A stretch of DNA of 15,083 nt from an uncultured Dorea sp. Lineage in GTDB: Bacteria; Bacillota; Clostridia; Lachnospirales; Lachnospiraceae. The notes under the pieces were generated by a model. The model searched no databases. It worked only from the letters and a program-made list of their open reading frames with translations, and was not told the origin of the DNA. How positions within the stretch are numbered: the first letter of the stretch is position 1; the number at the start of each line of letters is the position of its first letter. Location: positions 1-15,083 of the forward strand of contig CAQNVT010000178.1 in NCBI GenBank assembly GCA_948844705.1, given 5' to 3'. A program made the position numbers and the translations under genes. Shown here piece after piece: positions 1-5,493 of the stretch.

Positions 1-207
1 CATCCTTCGGTAACCATAGGTCTGTCTGCATCTCTCTTGCTGTGACTGAAGAAGCTCTGCCAGCTCCGCATCCGGTTCCGGATCGCCAATTCGCTTGCAG
101 AAACCGTAATATCCGCTCCTGGATACTCCAGAGAATTGACACATGACCGATATGGGGTACCGCTCCTTGTGGCGGTATATTACCATGTACTTTACCTTTG
201 CCCTCAC
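1..207 (-). CDS. IS3-family transposase OrfB, N-terminal part (cut by window edge)
   Basis: The 69 codons visible from a GTG at 207 read VRAKVKYMVIYRHKERYPIS and onward. They include the segments MCQFSGVSRSGYYGFCKR and QQERCRQTYGYRRM, typical of the HTH_21 region at the N-terminus of IS3-family OrfB. The catalytic rve/DDE domain would lie beyond position 1 and is not seen. The GTG overlaps the orfA stop (GTGA, 207-204), so orfB lies in the -1 frame and could be made by translational coupling, by frameshifting, or as an OrfAB fusion. I see no canonical A6G-type slippery heptamer at the junction, which makes coupling at least as likely as frameshifting. OrfB with OrfA forms the transposase that excises and inserts the element. 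Confidence 0.85.
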   Translation of the reverse strand, partial: MRAKVKYMVIYRHKERYPISVMCQFSGVSRSGYYGFCKRIGDPEPDAELAELLQSQQERCRQTYGYRRM

Positions 208-518
208 TTCCTTTCTGTGAACCGCAGAAAATCCCGCAGCAATTCATTCTCCATTTTCAACCGTTTGATTTCATACGCCTGCTCTGCTACAATATCCACT
301 GCTTCCGATCTTTTCCGTGGCCTTCCTTTCGGGCGCAGCTTAAGTCCAGCTTTTATCTTTCGTTCTTTTCGCCTTTCGCGTTTTAATAGCTCCTTTACCA
401 CATTTTTATCGCTTAACCCCAAATACTCCGCTATTTCCTGTTGGCTTCTTCCTTCTGACAACATTGCCTTTATTTCTGGCAATAACTCCTGTACATGCGT
501 GTATCTCCTTTTCCCCAT
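204..518 (-). CDS. IS3-family transposase OrfA (HTH protein)
   Basis: This basic 104-residue protein starts MGKRRYTHVQELLPEIKAML. A helix-turn-helix lies at about residues 24-46 (SQQEIAEYLGLSDKNVVKEL). It is followed by an Arg/Lys-rich linker with RPKGRPRKR and a leucine-heptad stretch near the C-terminus (YEIKRLKMENELLRDFL) that in this family mediates OrfA/OrfAB oligomerisation. The length and layout are those of IS3-family OrfA, which recognises the terminal repeats and limits transposition. The ATG at 518 has a purine-rich Shine-Dalgarno (AGGGGGA, 531-525) six bases upstream. That site lies in the 3' arm of a 13-bp hairpin, so expression is probably restricted (see the regulatory entry). 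The C-terminus overlaps orfB by 4 bases. Confidence 0.85.
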   Translation of the reverse strand: MGKRRYTHVQELLPEIKAMLSEGRSQQEIAEYLGLSDKNVVKELLKRERRKERKIKAGLKLRPKGRPRKRSEAVDIVAEQAYEIKRLKMENELLRDFLRFTERK

Positions 519-524
519 GATAAA

Positions 525-568
525 TCCCCCTATGTAGTTATTATCCTACACAGGGGGACTTTTGTCTA
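525..568 (-). promoter_or_regulatory. IS promoter plus hairpin sequestering the orfA ribosome binding site
   Basis: On the minus strand, TAGACA (568-563) is separated by exactly 17 bases from GATAAT (545-540), giving a good sigma-A-like promoter whose -35 lies in the terminal sequence. The arms 558-546 and 537-525 are inverted repeats of 13 bp (one G-U pair in the minus-strand transcript) with an 8-base loop. The 3' arm holds the orfA Shine-Dalgarno. The predicted start site, near 533, lies inside the 3' arm, so transcripts from the element's own promoter would lack the 5' arm and leave the site open. Read-in transcripts from outside would fold and hide it. This matches the fold-back inhibition known for other insertion sequences; its operation here is inferred. 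Confidence 0.6.
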
Positions 569-594
569 TTGTCCGGTTTTACTGGGGCTGTTCA

Positions 595-713
595 TTTGCC
601 GGGGGATTCCTCTTATTTCCGAAGTAGATTCCATCGTGTTACCCGCTCAAACTCATTCGCAACATTTTTGCGGGTTATCTCATTCATGTCTCGAAAGTCA
701 ATTGATATTATTT
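595..713. other. Unassigned ~120 bp segment between IS end and clpC homology
   Basis: This stretch matches neither the insertion sequence nor the ClpC protein in any frame I read. It holds a small hairpin (CGCAA at 658-662 pairing with TTGCG at 668-672, nested in an ACCCGC/GCGGGT pair). On the minus strand there is a 24-codon open frame from 687 to 613 (MNEITRKNVANEFERVTRWN, then LLRK), with no clear Shine-Dalgarno in front of it. It may be the edge of a second mobile element that broke clpC before the IS3 element inserted. It could also be a scar or an assembly join. I do not recognise it. Confidence 0.45.
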
Positions 714-715
714 TG

Positions 716-1429
716 TCAGAGTATATGGAAAAACACAGCGTGGCAAAGATGATCGGTTCGCCTCCGGGCTATGTGGGACATGACGACGGAGGCCAGCTCA
801 GCGAGCAGGTAAGGCGTCATCCCTATTCTGTCATTCTGTTTGATGAGATAGAGAAGGCACATCCGGATGTATTTAACATTCTTCTTCAGGTGCTGGATGA
901 CGGGCATATCACGGATTCTCAGGGACGGAAGGTGGATTTCCGCAATACGGTGATCATCATGACATCAAATGCCGGAGCGCAGGCGATTATCGATCCAAAG
1001 AAGCTGGGCTTTAATGTAAAGGAGGATAAGGCCGGCGACTATAAGAGGATGAAATCCAATGTGTTAAATGAGATCAAGCTGATTTTCCGGCCGGAATTCT
1101 TAAACCGGATCGATGAGATCATTGTTTTCCACCCTCTCGGAGCCGGGGAGATGAAGAAAATTGCAGGTCTTATGTGCAGGGATGTTGTAAGACGCGCAAA
1201 GGAGCAGCTCGGCATCGTGCTAACCATCCGGGATTCAGTGAAGAAGCATATAGTGGAAACCGGCACGGATCAGAAGTATGGGGCAAGACCGCTCAGGCGT
1301 GCCGTGCAGAACCAGCTGGAGGATAAGCTGGCCGAGGCGGTGCTCGCAGGAGAGGTAAAGAGAGATTCCGAGGTGATCGCAGGGCTTTCCAAAAAAGAGA
1401 TAAAATTTACAATGAAGTCTACAAATTAA
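716..1429 (+). pseudogene. clpC: clpC, 5'-truncated: C-terminal half of the second AAA+ domain only
   Basis: From SEYMEKHSVAKMIGSPPGYV onward the translation is classic ClpC. It has the pore-loop/GSPPGYVG region, Walker B (VILFDEIEKAHPDV), sensor 1 (VIIMTSNAGA), the arginine-finger region (FRPEFLNRID), sensor 2 (GARPLRRAV) and the small C-terminal D2 subdomain. ClpC is an unfoldase of about 810-820 residues that feeds substrates to ClpP. Only about 237 residues remain: the N-domain, D1, middle domain and D2 Walker A are absent. The open frame continues upstream to about 569 only by chance, through unrelated DNA and the IS end, and the residues before SEYMEK (IDIIL) do not match the expected IRIDM. 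The fragment cannot be an active ATPase. clpC just before radA is the usual order in many Firmicutes, so this is probably the native locus. Confidence 0.85.
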
Positions 1430-1437
1430 AGCTTATT

Positions 1438-1448
1438 TGATATATAAT
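1438..1448 (+). promoter_or_regulatory. Candidate promoter (-10) for the hypothetical-radA unit
   Basis: Nine bases after the clpC stop, TATAAT occurs at 1443-1448, preceded by TTTGATA. This can also be read as an extended -10 (TGA then TATATA, 1438-1446). The -35 region is weak (TCTACA at 1418-1423, spacer 19). If real, it would keep the downstream pair transcribed although clpC is broken. Confidence 0.4.
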
Positions 1449-1481
1449 AAAAGATACAAAAAACCATAGGAGGAAACGCAG

Positions 1482-1895
1482 GTGGCAGCAGTAAAAGAAC
1501 TTTTAAGAGCAGAGGCTGACGGAACGTTAAGCTTTGGAGATTATACCCTTAAAAGCAAGACGAAGCTTGACGGATTCGAATTTCAGGGAAACATTTATAA
1601 GGTAAAGACATTTGCCGAGATCACAAAGGTTGAAAAAAACGGTATGTTCGTGTATGAATCCGTACCGGGAACGGCAGTGGAGAATTTTAAGGCGTCGGAA
1701 AAGGAGATCAGCTTTTCAGTGTCGGGTGATAAGGATGCTCAGGTTACCTTAGAGCTTGAGGCTGACAGCGAATATGTCGTATATATGGATGATATGAACG
1801 TCGGAGATATGAAGACAAACTTAAGCGGAAAGCTGAGTGTCAGCGCAGAGCTTTCTCCCGATAAATGTGTAGCGATCAAGGTGGTAAAAAAATAA
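1482..1895 (+). CDS. Conserved hypothetical protein between clpC and radA
   Basis: The 137-residue protein starts at a GTG, chosen because a strong Shine-Dalgarno (TAGGAGGA, 1467-1474) sits 7 bases upstream and no ATG fits better. It has no signal peptide or membrane segment, is acidic with a basic tail (VVKK), and alternates short polar and hydrophobic stretches suggesting a mostly beta fold (for example FEFQGNIYKVKTFAEITKVE and the C-terminal KLSVSAELSPDKCVAIKVV). No catalytic motif is visible. I recall similar short proteins beside radA in Lachnospiraceae, sometimes labelled endosialidase in databases, but nothing in the sequence supports that enzyme activity. The stop is four bases before the radA start, so the two are almost certainly co-transcribed. 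Confidence 0.75.
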   Translation: MAAVKELLRAEADGTLSFGDYTLKSKTKLDGFEFQGNIYKVKTFAEITKVEKNGMFVYESVPGTAVENFKASEKEISFSVSGDKDAQVTLELEADSEYVVYMDDMNVGDMKTNLSGKLSVSAELSPDKCVAIKVVKK

Positions 1896-1899
1896 GAGA

Positions 1900-3249
1900 A
1901 TGAAAAAAAAGAGTATATATTTCTGTCAGAATTGCGGACACGAGGAGAGCAAATGGCTCGGCCAGTGTCCTATGTGCAAGGAATGGAATACATTTGTAGA
2001 AGAAAAGGCGGCTCCTGCGAAAGCGGGAGCCATAAAAATGAGAACAGAAGCCAGGGCCGTCAGTTTATCCAGCGTAGCGGCGGAAGAGGATGAAAGAGAG
2101 CTGACGGGAATCCGGGAGCTGGACAGGGTGCTGGGCGGAGGAATCGTGCCGGGCTCCCTCGTGCTGGTGGGAGGAGACCCGGGAATCGGGAAATCCACCC
2201 TTCTTCTGCAGGTGTGCCAGAGGCTGGCGGATAAAGGGAAAAAGATTTTATACATATCCGGTGAGGAATCCTTAAAGCAGATCAAAATGCGGGCAAACCG
2301 TATGGGAGATTTTTCGGACAGTCTTTATCTTCTGTGTGAGACGAATCTGGACATGATACGGGGCGTTATTGAGAATCAGAAACCGGACATGGTGGTTATT
2401 GATTCCATTCAGACCATGTATGATGAGACGGTGGCGTCTGCGCCGGGAAGCGTATCCCAGGTAAGAGAGTCCACAAATGTATTTATGCAGCTTGCCAAGG
2501 GTCTTGGAATATCGATCTTCATCGTCGGTCATGTGACGAAGGAAGGAACGGTTGCGGGTCCCAGGGTGCTGGAGCATATGGTAGACACCGTGCTGTACTT
2601 TGAAGGGGACAGGCATGCCTCCTACCGGATCCTGCGCGGGGTAAAGAACCGATTCGGTTCGACCAATGAGATCGGTGTATTTGAGATGCGGGAAAAAGGT
2701 CTCGCGGAAGTAGAAAACCCATCAGAATACATGCTGAACGGAAGGCTTGAGTGCGCTTCCGGCTCTGTGGTAGCATGTGCTATAGAAGGAACACGTCCTA
2801 TGCTCCTTGAGATTCAGGCTCTGGTGTGCAGAAGTAATTTCGGGATGCCCAGAAGGACGGCGGCAGGTATTGATTATAACCGTGTAAATCTTTTGATGGC
2901 AGTTCTGGAAAAAAGAATGGGGCTTCCTCTTTCTAATTATGATGCCTACGTAAATCTTGCCGGAGGAATCCGTATGAATGAGCCGGCTACAGATCTTGGC
3001 ATTGTCATGTCGATCGTATCGAGCTATAAAAATAAGCCTGTATCAGGAGATACGATCGTATTCGGCGAGGTGGGCCTAAGCGGTGAGGTCCGCGCTGTCA
3101 CAATGCCTGAGCAGCGCGTGGCGGAAGCAAAAAAGCTGGGATTTAAGACGTGTATCATACCGGAGGTATCGTTAAGAACCGTCGGGAAGGCGGACGGAAT
3201 AGAGGTTATCGGAGTGAAGACGGTAAACCAGGCGCTGAATTTATTGTAA
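1900..3249 (+). CDS. radA: DNA repair/recombination protein RadA (Sms)
   Basis: RadA is a RecA-like, ring-forming ATPase that helps process recombination intermediates and branch migration. The 449 residues match the usual family length. A four-cysteine zinc finger lies at the N-terminus (C9, C12, C23, C26). Walker A (GGDPGIGKST) is at 91-100, Walker B (DMVVIDSIQT) at 163-172, and the RadA-specific KNRFG motif at 249-253. A Lon-protease-like C-terminal domain from about 270 contains GGIRMNEPATDLGIVMSIVS and FGEVGLSGEVRAV. The ATG at 1900 follows the upstream stop by four bases with only a weak ribosome site (AAGAGA), suggesting translational coupling. It converges on coaBC with a 33-bp gap in which I see no convincing terminator. 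Confidence 0.97.
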   Translation: MKKKSIYFCQNCGHEESKWLGQCPMCKEWNTFVEEKAAPAKAGAIKMRTEARAVSLSSVAAEEDERELTGIRELDRVLGGGIVPGSLVLVGGDPGIGKSTLLLQVCQRLADKGKKILYISGEESLKQIKMRANRMGDFSDSLYLLCETNLDMIRGVIENQKPDMVVIDSIQTMYDETVASAPGSVSQVRESTNVFMQLAKGLGISIFIVGHVTKEGTVAGPRVLEHMVDTVLYFEGDRHASYRILRGVKNRFGSTNEIGVFEMREKGLAEVENPSEYMLNGRLECASGSVVACAIEGTRPMLLEIQALVCRSNFGMPRRTAAGIDYNRVNLLMAVLEKRMGLPLSNYDAYVNLAGGIRMNEPATDLGIVMSIVSSYKNKPVSGDTIVFGEVGLSGEVRAVTMPEQRVAEAKKLGFKTCIIPEVSLRTVGKADGIEVIGVKTVNQALNLL

Positions 3250-3282
3250 ATGTATGAATAGCATGACCGTTTGGTGCTGGCA

Positions 3283-4488
3283 TTATTTTACATTTTTATA
3301 ATTTTTTAAAATATGATCGATCAAGGAAGCAGCAGCTTCATCCTTACTCATCAGTTCAAGCTTCGTTACGGAATCAGGAGTAATGATGGTAATGATGTTC
3401 GTGTCGGTTTCAAAACCTGCGCCCTGCTGCTTTAGATTATTTGCAGCGATCATATCGAGCTTTTTCTTTTCAAGCTTTTTCCGGGAATTTTCAAGCATAT
3501 TTTCCGTCTCCATGGAAAATCCACATAAAAACTGCCCGTCTTTTTTATGTTCGCCCAGGTATTTCAGTATATCGTCGGTACGTTCCAGAAAAATTGAAAG
3601 AGAATCGTCGGTTTTTTTCATTTTTTCACTGGAAACCTGTGCCGGACGGTAATCGGCGACGGCAGCAGCCTTGATGATAATATCCATATCACCGCTTTTC
3701 CCGGTTACTGCATCGTACATGTCTTTTGCAGATACGACGGGTATAGTATCAACCATTATGGGCGGAGTAAGCGCGGTCTTTCCAGTGACAAGCGTTACAT
3801 CTGCGCCTCTTTGCATGCATATTTTTGCAATGCTGTATCCCATCTTTCCGGAAGAGTGATTGGTAATATAACGTACCGGATCAATTGCTTCCTGGGTAGG
3901 GCCGGCAGTTACAAGCACCTTCAGTCCTTTCATATCCTTCTTAAATGCAGTCTCCCGGACAATATATTCATATAATAGTTCAGGCTCCGGCATTTTTCCC
4001 GGTCCCACATCCCCGCAGGCCAGTCTTCCGCTTGCCGGAGTGATGATCGTCATGCCGTATTTTGACAAAAGCTTCAGGTTATCCTGTGTCACAGGATTTT
4101 CGTACATACCGGTATTCATGGCAGGCGCAATGAGCTTCGGCGCCTTGCTTGCAAGGATTGTTGTGGTCAGCATATCGTCCGCGATCCCGTGTGCCAGCTT
4201 TGCAATCACATTTGCGGTTGCCGGCGCCACCATGATCACGTCAGCTTTCTTAGCAAGTGCAACATGCTCAACCTGGAATTCGAAGTTTCTGTCAAAGGTA
4301 TCGGAGATACATTTATGTCCCGTTAAAGTTTCGAAGGTAATCGGATTGATAAAATTCCCGGCATTTTCCGTCATGATCACGTGAACAGAAGCGCCGGCTT
4401 TCACAAGCAGACTGGCAAGAGAAGCGCTTTTGTATGCGGCGATTCCCCCTGTGACGCCGAGGAGTATAGTCTTATTTTTTAAAATCAT
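3283..4488 (-). CDS. coaBC: Bifunctional phosphopantothenoylcysteine decarboxylase / phosphopantothenate-cysteine ligase
   Basis: CoaBC carries out two successive steps of coenzyme A synthesis: ligation of cysteine to 4'-phosphopantothenate, then FMN-dependent decarboxylation to 4'-phosphopantetheine. The CoaC half (about 1-185) has the FMN-fold start LLGVTGGIAAYKSA, the catalytic His75 in VEHVALAKKADV, the PAMN motif (122-125) and the substrate clamp ASGRLACGDVGPGKMP with Cys158. The CoaB half (about 188-401) has TAGPTQEAIDPVRYITNHSS (Asn210), AAAVADYRP (274-282) and KKLDMIAANN (342-351). The length of 401 is normal. The start at 4488 is supported by AAGGAGG seven bases upstream on the minus strand. 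It is divergent from the pantothenate transporter gene, which supplies its pathway precursor. Confidence 0.97.
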   Translation of the reverse strand: MILKNKTILLGVTGGIAAYKSASLASLLVKAGASVHVIMTENAGNFINPITFETLTGHKCISDTFDRNFEFQVEHVALAKKADVIMVAPATANVIAKLAHGIADDMLTTTILASKAPKLIAPAMNTGMYENPVTQDNLKLLSKYGMTIITPASGRLACGDVGPGKMPEPELLYEYIVRETAFKKDMKGLKVLVTAGPTQEAIDPVRYITNHSSGKMGYSIAKICMQRGADVTLVTGKTALTPPIMVDTIPVVSAKDMYDAVTGKSGDMDIIIKAAAVADYRPAQVSSEKMKKTDDSLSIFLERTDDILKYLGEHKKDGQFLCGFSMETENMLENSRKKLEKKKLDMIAANNLKQQGAGFETDTNIITIITPDSVTKLELMSKDEAAASLIDHILKNYKNVK

Positions 4489-4523
4489 GGGGAGGCCTCC
4501 TTTTTATGTGTTGAATCATCTTT

Positions 4524-4552
4524 ACTATACCGCTTTTAAAAGAAAGTTGCAA
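4524..4552 (-). promoter_or_regulatory. coaBC promoter, sharing its -35 with the divergent promoter
   Basis: Read on the minus strand, TTGCAA (4552-4547) and TATAGT (4529-4524) are separated by exactly 17 bases. They lie about 36 bases upstream of the coaBC start codon. The -35 hexamer is its own reverse complement and serves the opposite promoter too. A 10-bp palindrome (CTTTTAAAAG, 4533-4542) lies in the spacer. Confidence 0.7.
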
Positions 4553-4575
4553 CCTGCATATTTATTTGCTATAAT
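4547..4575 (+). promoter_or_regulatory. Transporter (panT) promoter
   Basis: TTGCAA (4547-4552), a 17-base spacer and a perfect TATAAT (4570-4575) form a strong sigma-A-type promoter. The expected start near 4582 leaves a leader of about 80 nt before the transporter start codon. The -35 box is the same DNA as the coaBC -35. Confidence 0.75.
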
Positions 4576-4582
4576 AGCGTTG

Positions 4583-4637
4583 GTTACGGTGAGCTCTGTT
4601 CGCCGCAACAATTGTATTGTATCCCGCCTGAGCGGGA
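4583..4637 (+). promoter_or_regulatory. Structured 5' leader of the transporter gene: two hairpins
   Basis: Two hairpins can be read in the predicted leader. The first pairs 4583-4592 (GTTACGGTGA) with 4600-4609 (TCGCCGCAAC), ten pairs with one A-C mismatch and one G-U. The second pairs TCCCGC (4622-4627) with GCGGGA (4632-4637) around a CTGA loop. The second ends about ten bases before the AGGAGG ribosome site and has no U-tract, so it is not an intrinsic terminator. A role in translation control or mRNA stability is inference. I do not recognise a known riboswitch. Confidence 0.45.
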
Positions 4638-4661
4638 ATGATAACAAGGAGGAATTGAATA

Positions 4662-5318
4662 ATGAAAGAAGTAAGACACGACACAAGATGGATGGTCAGT
4701 GTTGCACTTATGGCAGCGATCGTTATTGTGCTGGCGAATACGCCGCTTGGAATGATCCAGCTTCCGATTATTAAGGCGACAACTGTACACATTCCGGTAA
4801 TCATCGGGGCAATTTTACTTGGGCCTTCGGCCGGAGCGGTCTTAGGAGCCGTATTCGGCATCTGCTCGCTGATCAGCAACACGATGGCGCCGACCCTCTT
4901 ATCCTTTGCATTCTCTCCGTTCATGAGTACGACAGGACTTTCGGGCGCAGTGAAGGCGCTGTGGATATCCATAGGCTGCAGAATGCTGATCGGAATTGCT
5001 GCGGGGTGGCTCTTTATCCTGCTTGAGAGGTTAAAGGTAAATCAGCTGATTGCCCTTCCAATCGTAGGCTTTGCGGGTTCCATGGTGAATACGGCCGCGG
5101 TTATGGGAAGCATTTACCTGCTCTTTGCACAGCAATATGCCGATGCAAGAGAGGTGGGCGTTACCGCCGTATGGGGGCTTATCATGGGAACAGTGACGGC
5201 TTCCGGAATTCCGGAGGCAATTGCAGCGGCGATTCTTGTACTGGCGCTCGGGAAGGTGTTGATTCAGGTATTTAAGAGAATGAATATGCCGATGCTTTGC
5301 GCGCAGGCGTCAAAATAA
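4662..5318 (+). CDS. panT: ECF transporter S component, probable pantothenate transporter PanT
   Basis: The 218-residue integral membrane protein has about six hydrophobic segments and a basic C-terminus. The N-terminal half contains ATTVHIPVIIGAILLGPSAG and GAVFGICSLISN, typical of the ECF_trnsprt (PF12822) group of substrate-binding S components that includes PanT. S components capture a vitamin and work with a shared energising module (EcfA, EcfA', EcfT), which is not encoded here and is usually elsewhere on the chromosome. Pantothenate is inferred from the divergent pairing with coaBC, whose pathway starts from it. The start at 4662 is supported by AAGGAGG at 4646-4652. A strong promoter, a hairpin-containing leader and a downstream terminator make it a single-gene transcription unit. 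Confidence 0.85.
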   Translation: MKEVRHDTRWMVSVALMAAIVIVLANTPLGMIQLPIIKATTVHIPVIIGAILLGPSAGAVLGAVFGICSLISNTMAPTLLSFAFSPFMSTTGLSGAVKALWISIGCRMLIGIAAGWLFILLERLKVNQLIALPIVGFAGSMVNTAAVMGSIYLLFAQQYADAREVGVTAVWGLIMGTVTASGIPEAIAAAILVLALGKVLIQVFKRMNMPMLCAQASK

Positions 5319-5341
5319 TAATTTAAAAATTTCCGTATAAT

Positions 5342-5384
5342 AAAGGCACAGGCAGGCTTTTTGCAGAGCTTTCTGTGTCTTTTT
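5342..5384 (+). terminator. Intrinsic terminator after the transporter gene
   Basis: AAAGGCACAG (5342-5351) pairs with CTGTGTCTTT (5373-5382), ten pairs including one G-U, and the descending arm runs into a T tract ending at 5384. It sits 24 bases after the stop codon and separates the transporter from the kinase operon. Confidence 0.75.
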
Positions 5385-5405
5385 GACTGTGTAAATTCCT
5401 CCGTA

Positions 5406-5435
5406 TTGACGGTGGCAGGGTGCATGTGGTATTAT
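5406..5435 (+). promoter_or_regulatory. Promoter of the histidine kinase operon
   Basis: TTGACG (5406-5411), an 18-base spacer and TATTAT (5430-5435) lie between the terminator and the first kinase. The predicted start near 5442 gives a leader of about 50 nt. Confidence 0.6.
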
Positions 5436-5493
5436 GACACAAATGATCATGTGGCAGTAATGGCCGGGAAACGGTCTATATGGAGGCATACAT

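Larger units (their letters stand above)
1..594 (-). mobile_element. IS3-family insertion sequence, partial (orfA end, left part)
   Basis: This is a minus-strand insertion sequence that runs off the left edge of the window. It holds a complete orfA, the start of orfB, and a terminal sequence at 563-594. Read on the minus strand, that terminus begins TGAACAGCCCCAGTAAAACC, which has the TG start and C-rich/A-rich layout of IS150-like IS3-family ends. The two overlapping reading frames, a short helix-turn-helix protein followed by an HTH_21/DDE transposase in the -1 frame, are the family hallmark. The other end lies outside the window, so the target-site duplication cannot be read. The exact boundary at 594 is inferred from the CA-3' end on the plus strand. 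Confidence 0.85.

Noticed and set aside
204..220. Programmed frameshift slippery site at the orfA/orfB junction
   Set aside because: The sequence there (AGAAAGG context) is not a canonical A-AAA-AAG heptamer; the GTGA overlap offers a simpler explanation.
650..685. CRISPR-like or tandem repeats (CTCATTC twice)
   Set aside because: A 7-base repeat in two copies is within chance expectation and has no spacer structure.
569..715. Upstream extension of the clpC reading frame to an ATG at 569
   Set aside because: It runs through the IS terminus and unassigned DNA; its residues do not resemble ClpC, and no ribosome site precedes 569.
3250..3282. Bidirectional terminator between radA and coaBC
   Set aside because: Only a bulged stem of about 3+3 pairs can be drawn around GACCGTTTGGT, too weak to call.
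4576..4661. Known vitamin riboswitch upstream of the ECF S component
   Set aside because: The leader is only about 80 nt and shows none of the conserved boxes of TPP, FMN or cobalamin riboswitches that I could recognise; reported only as an unclassified structured leader.
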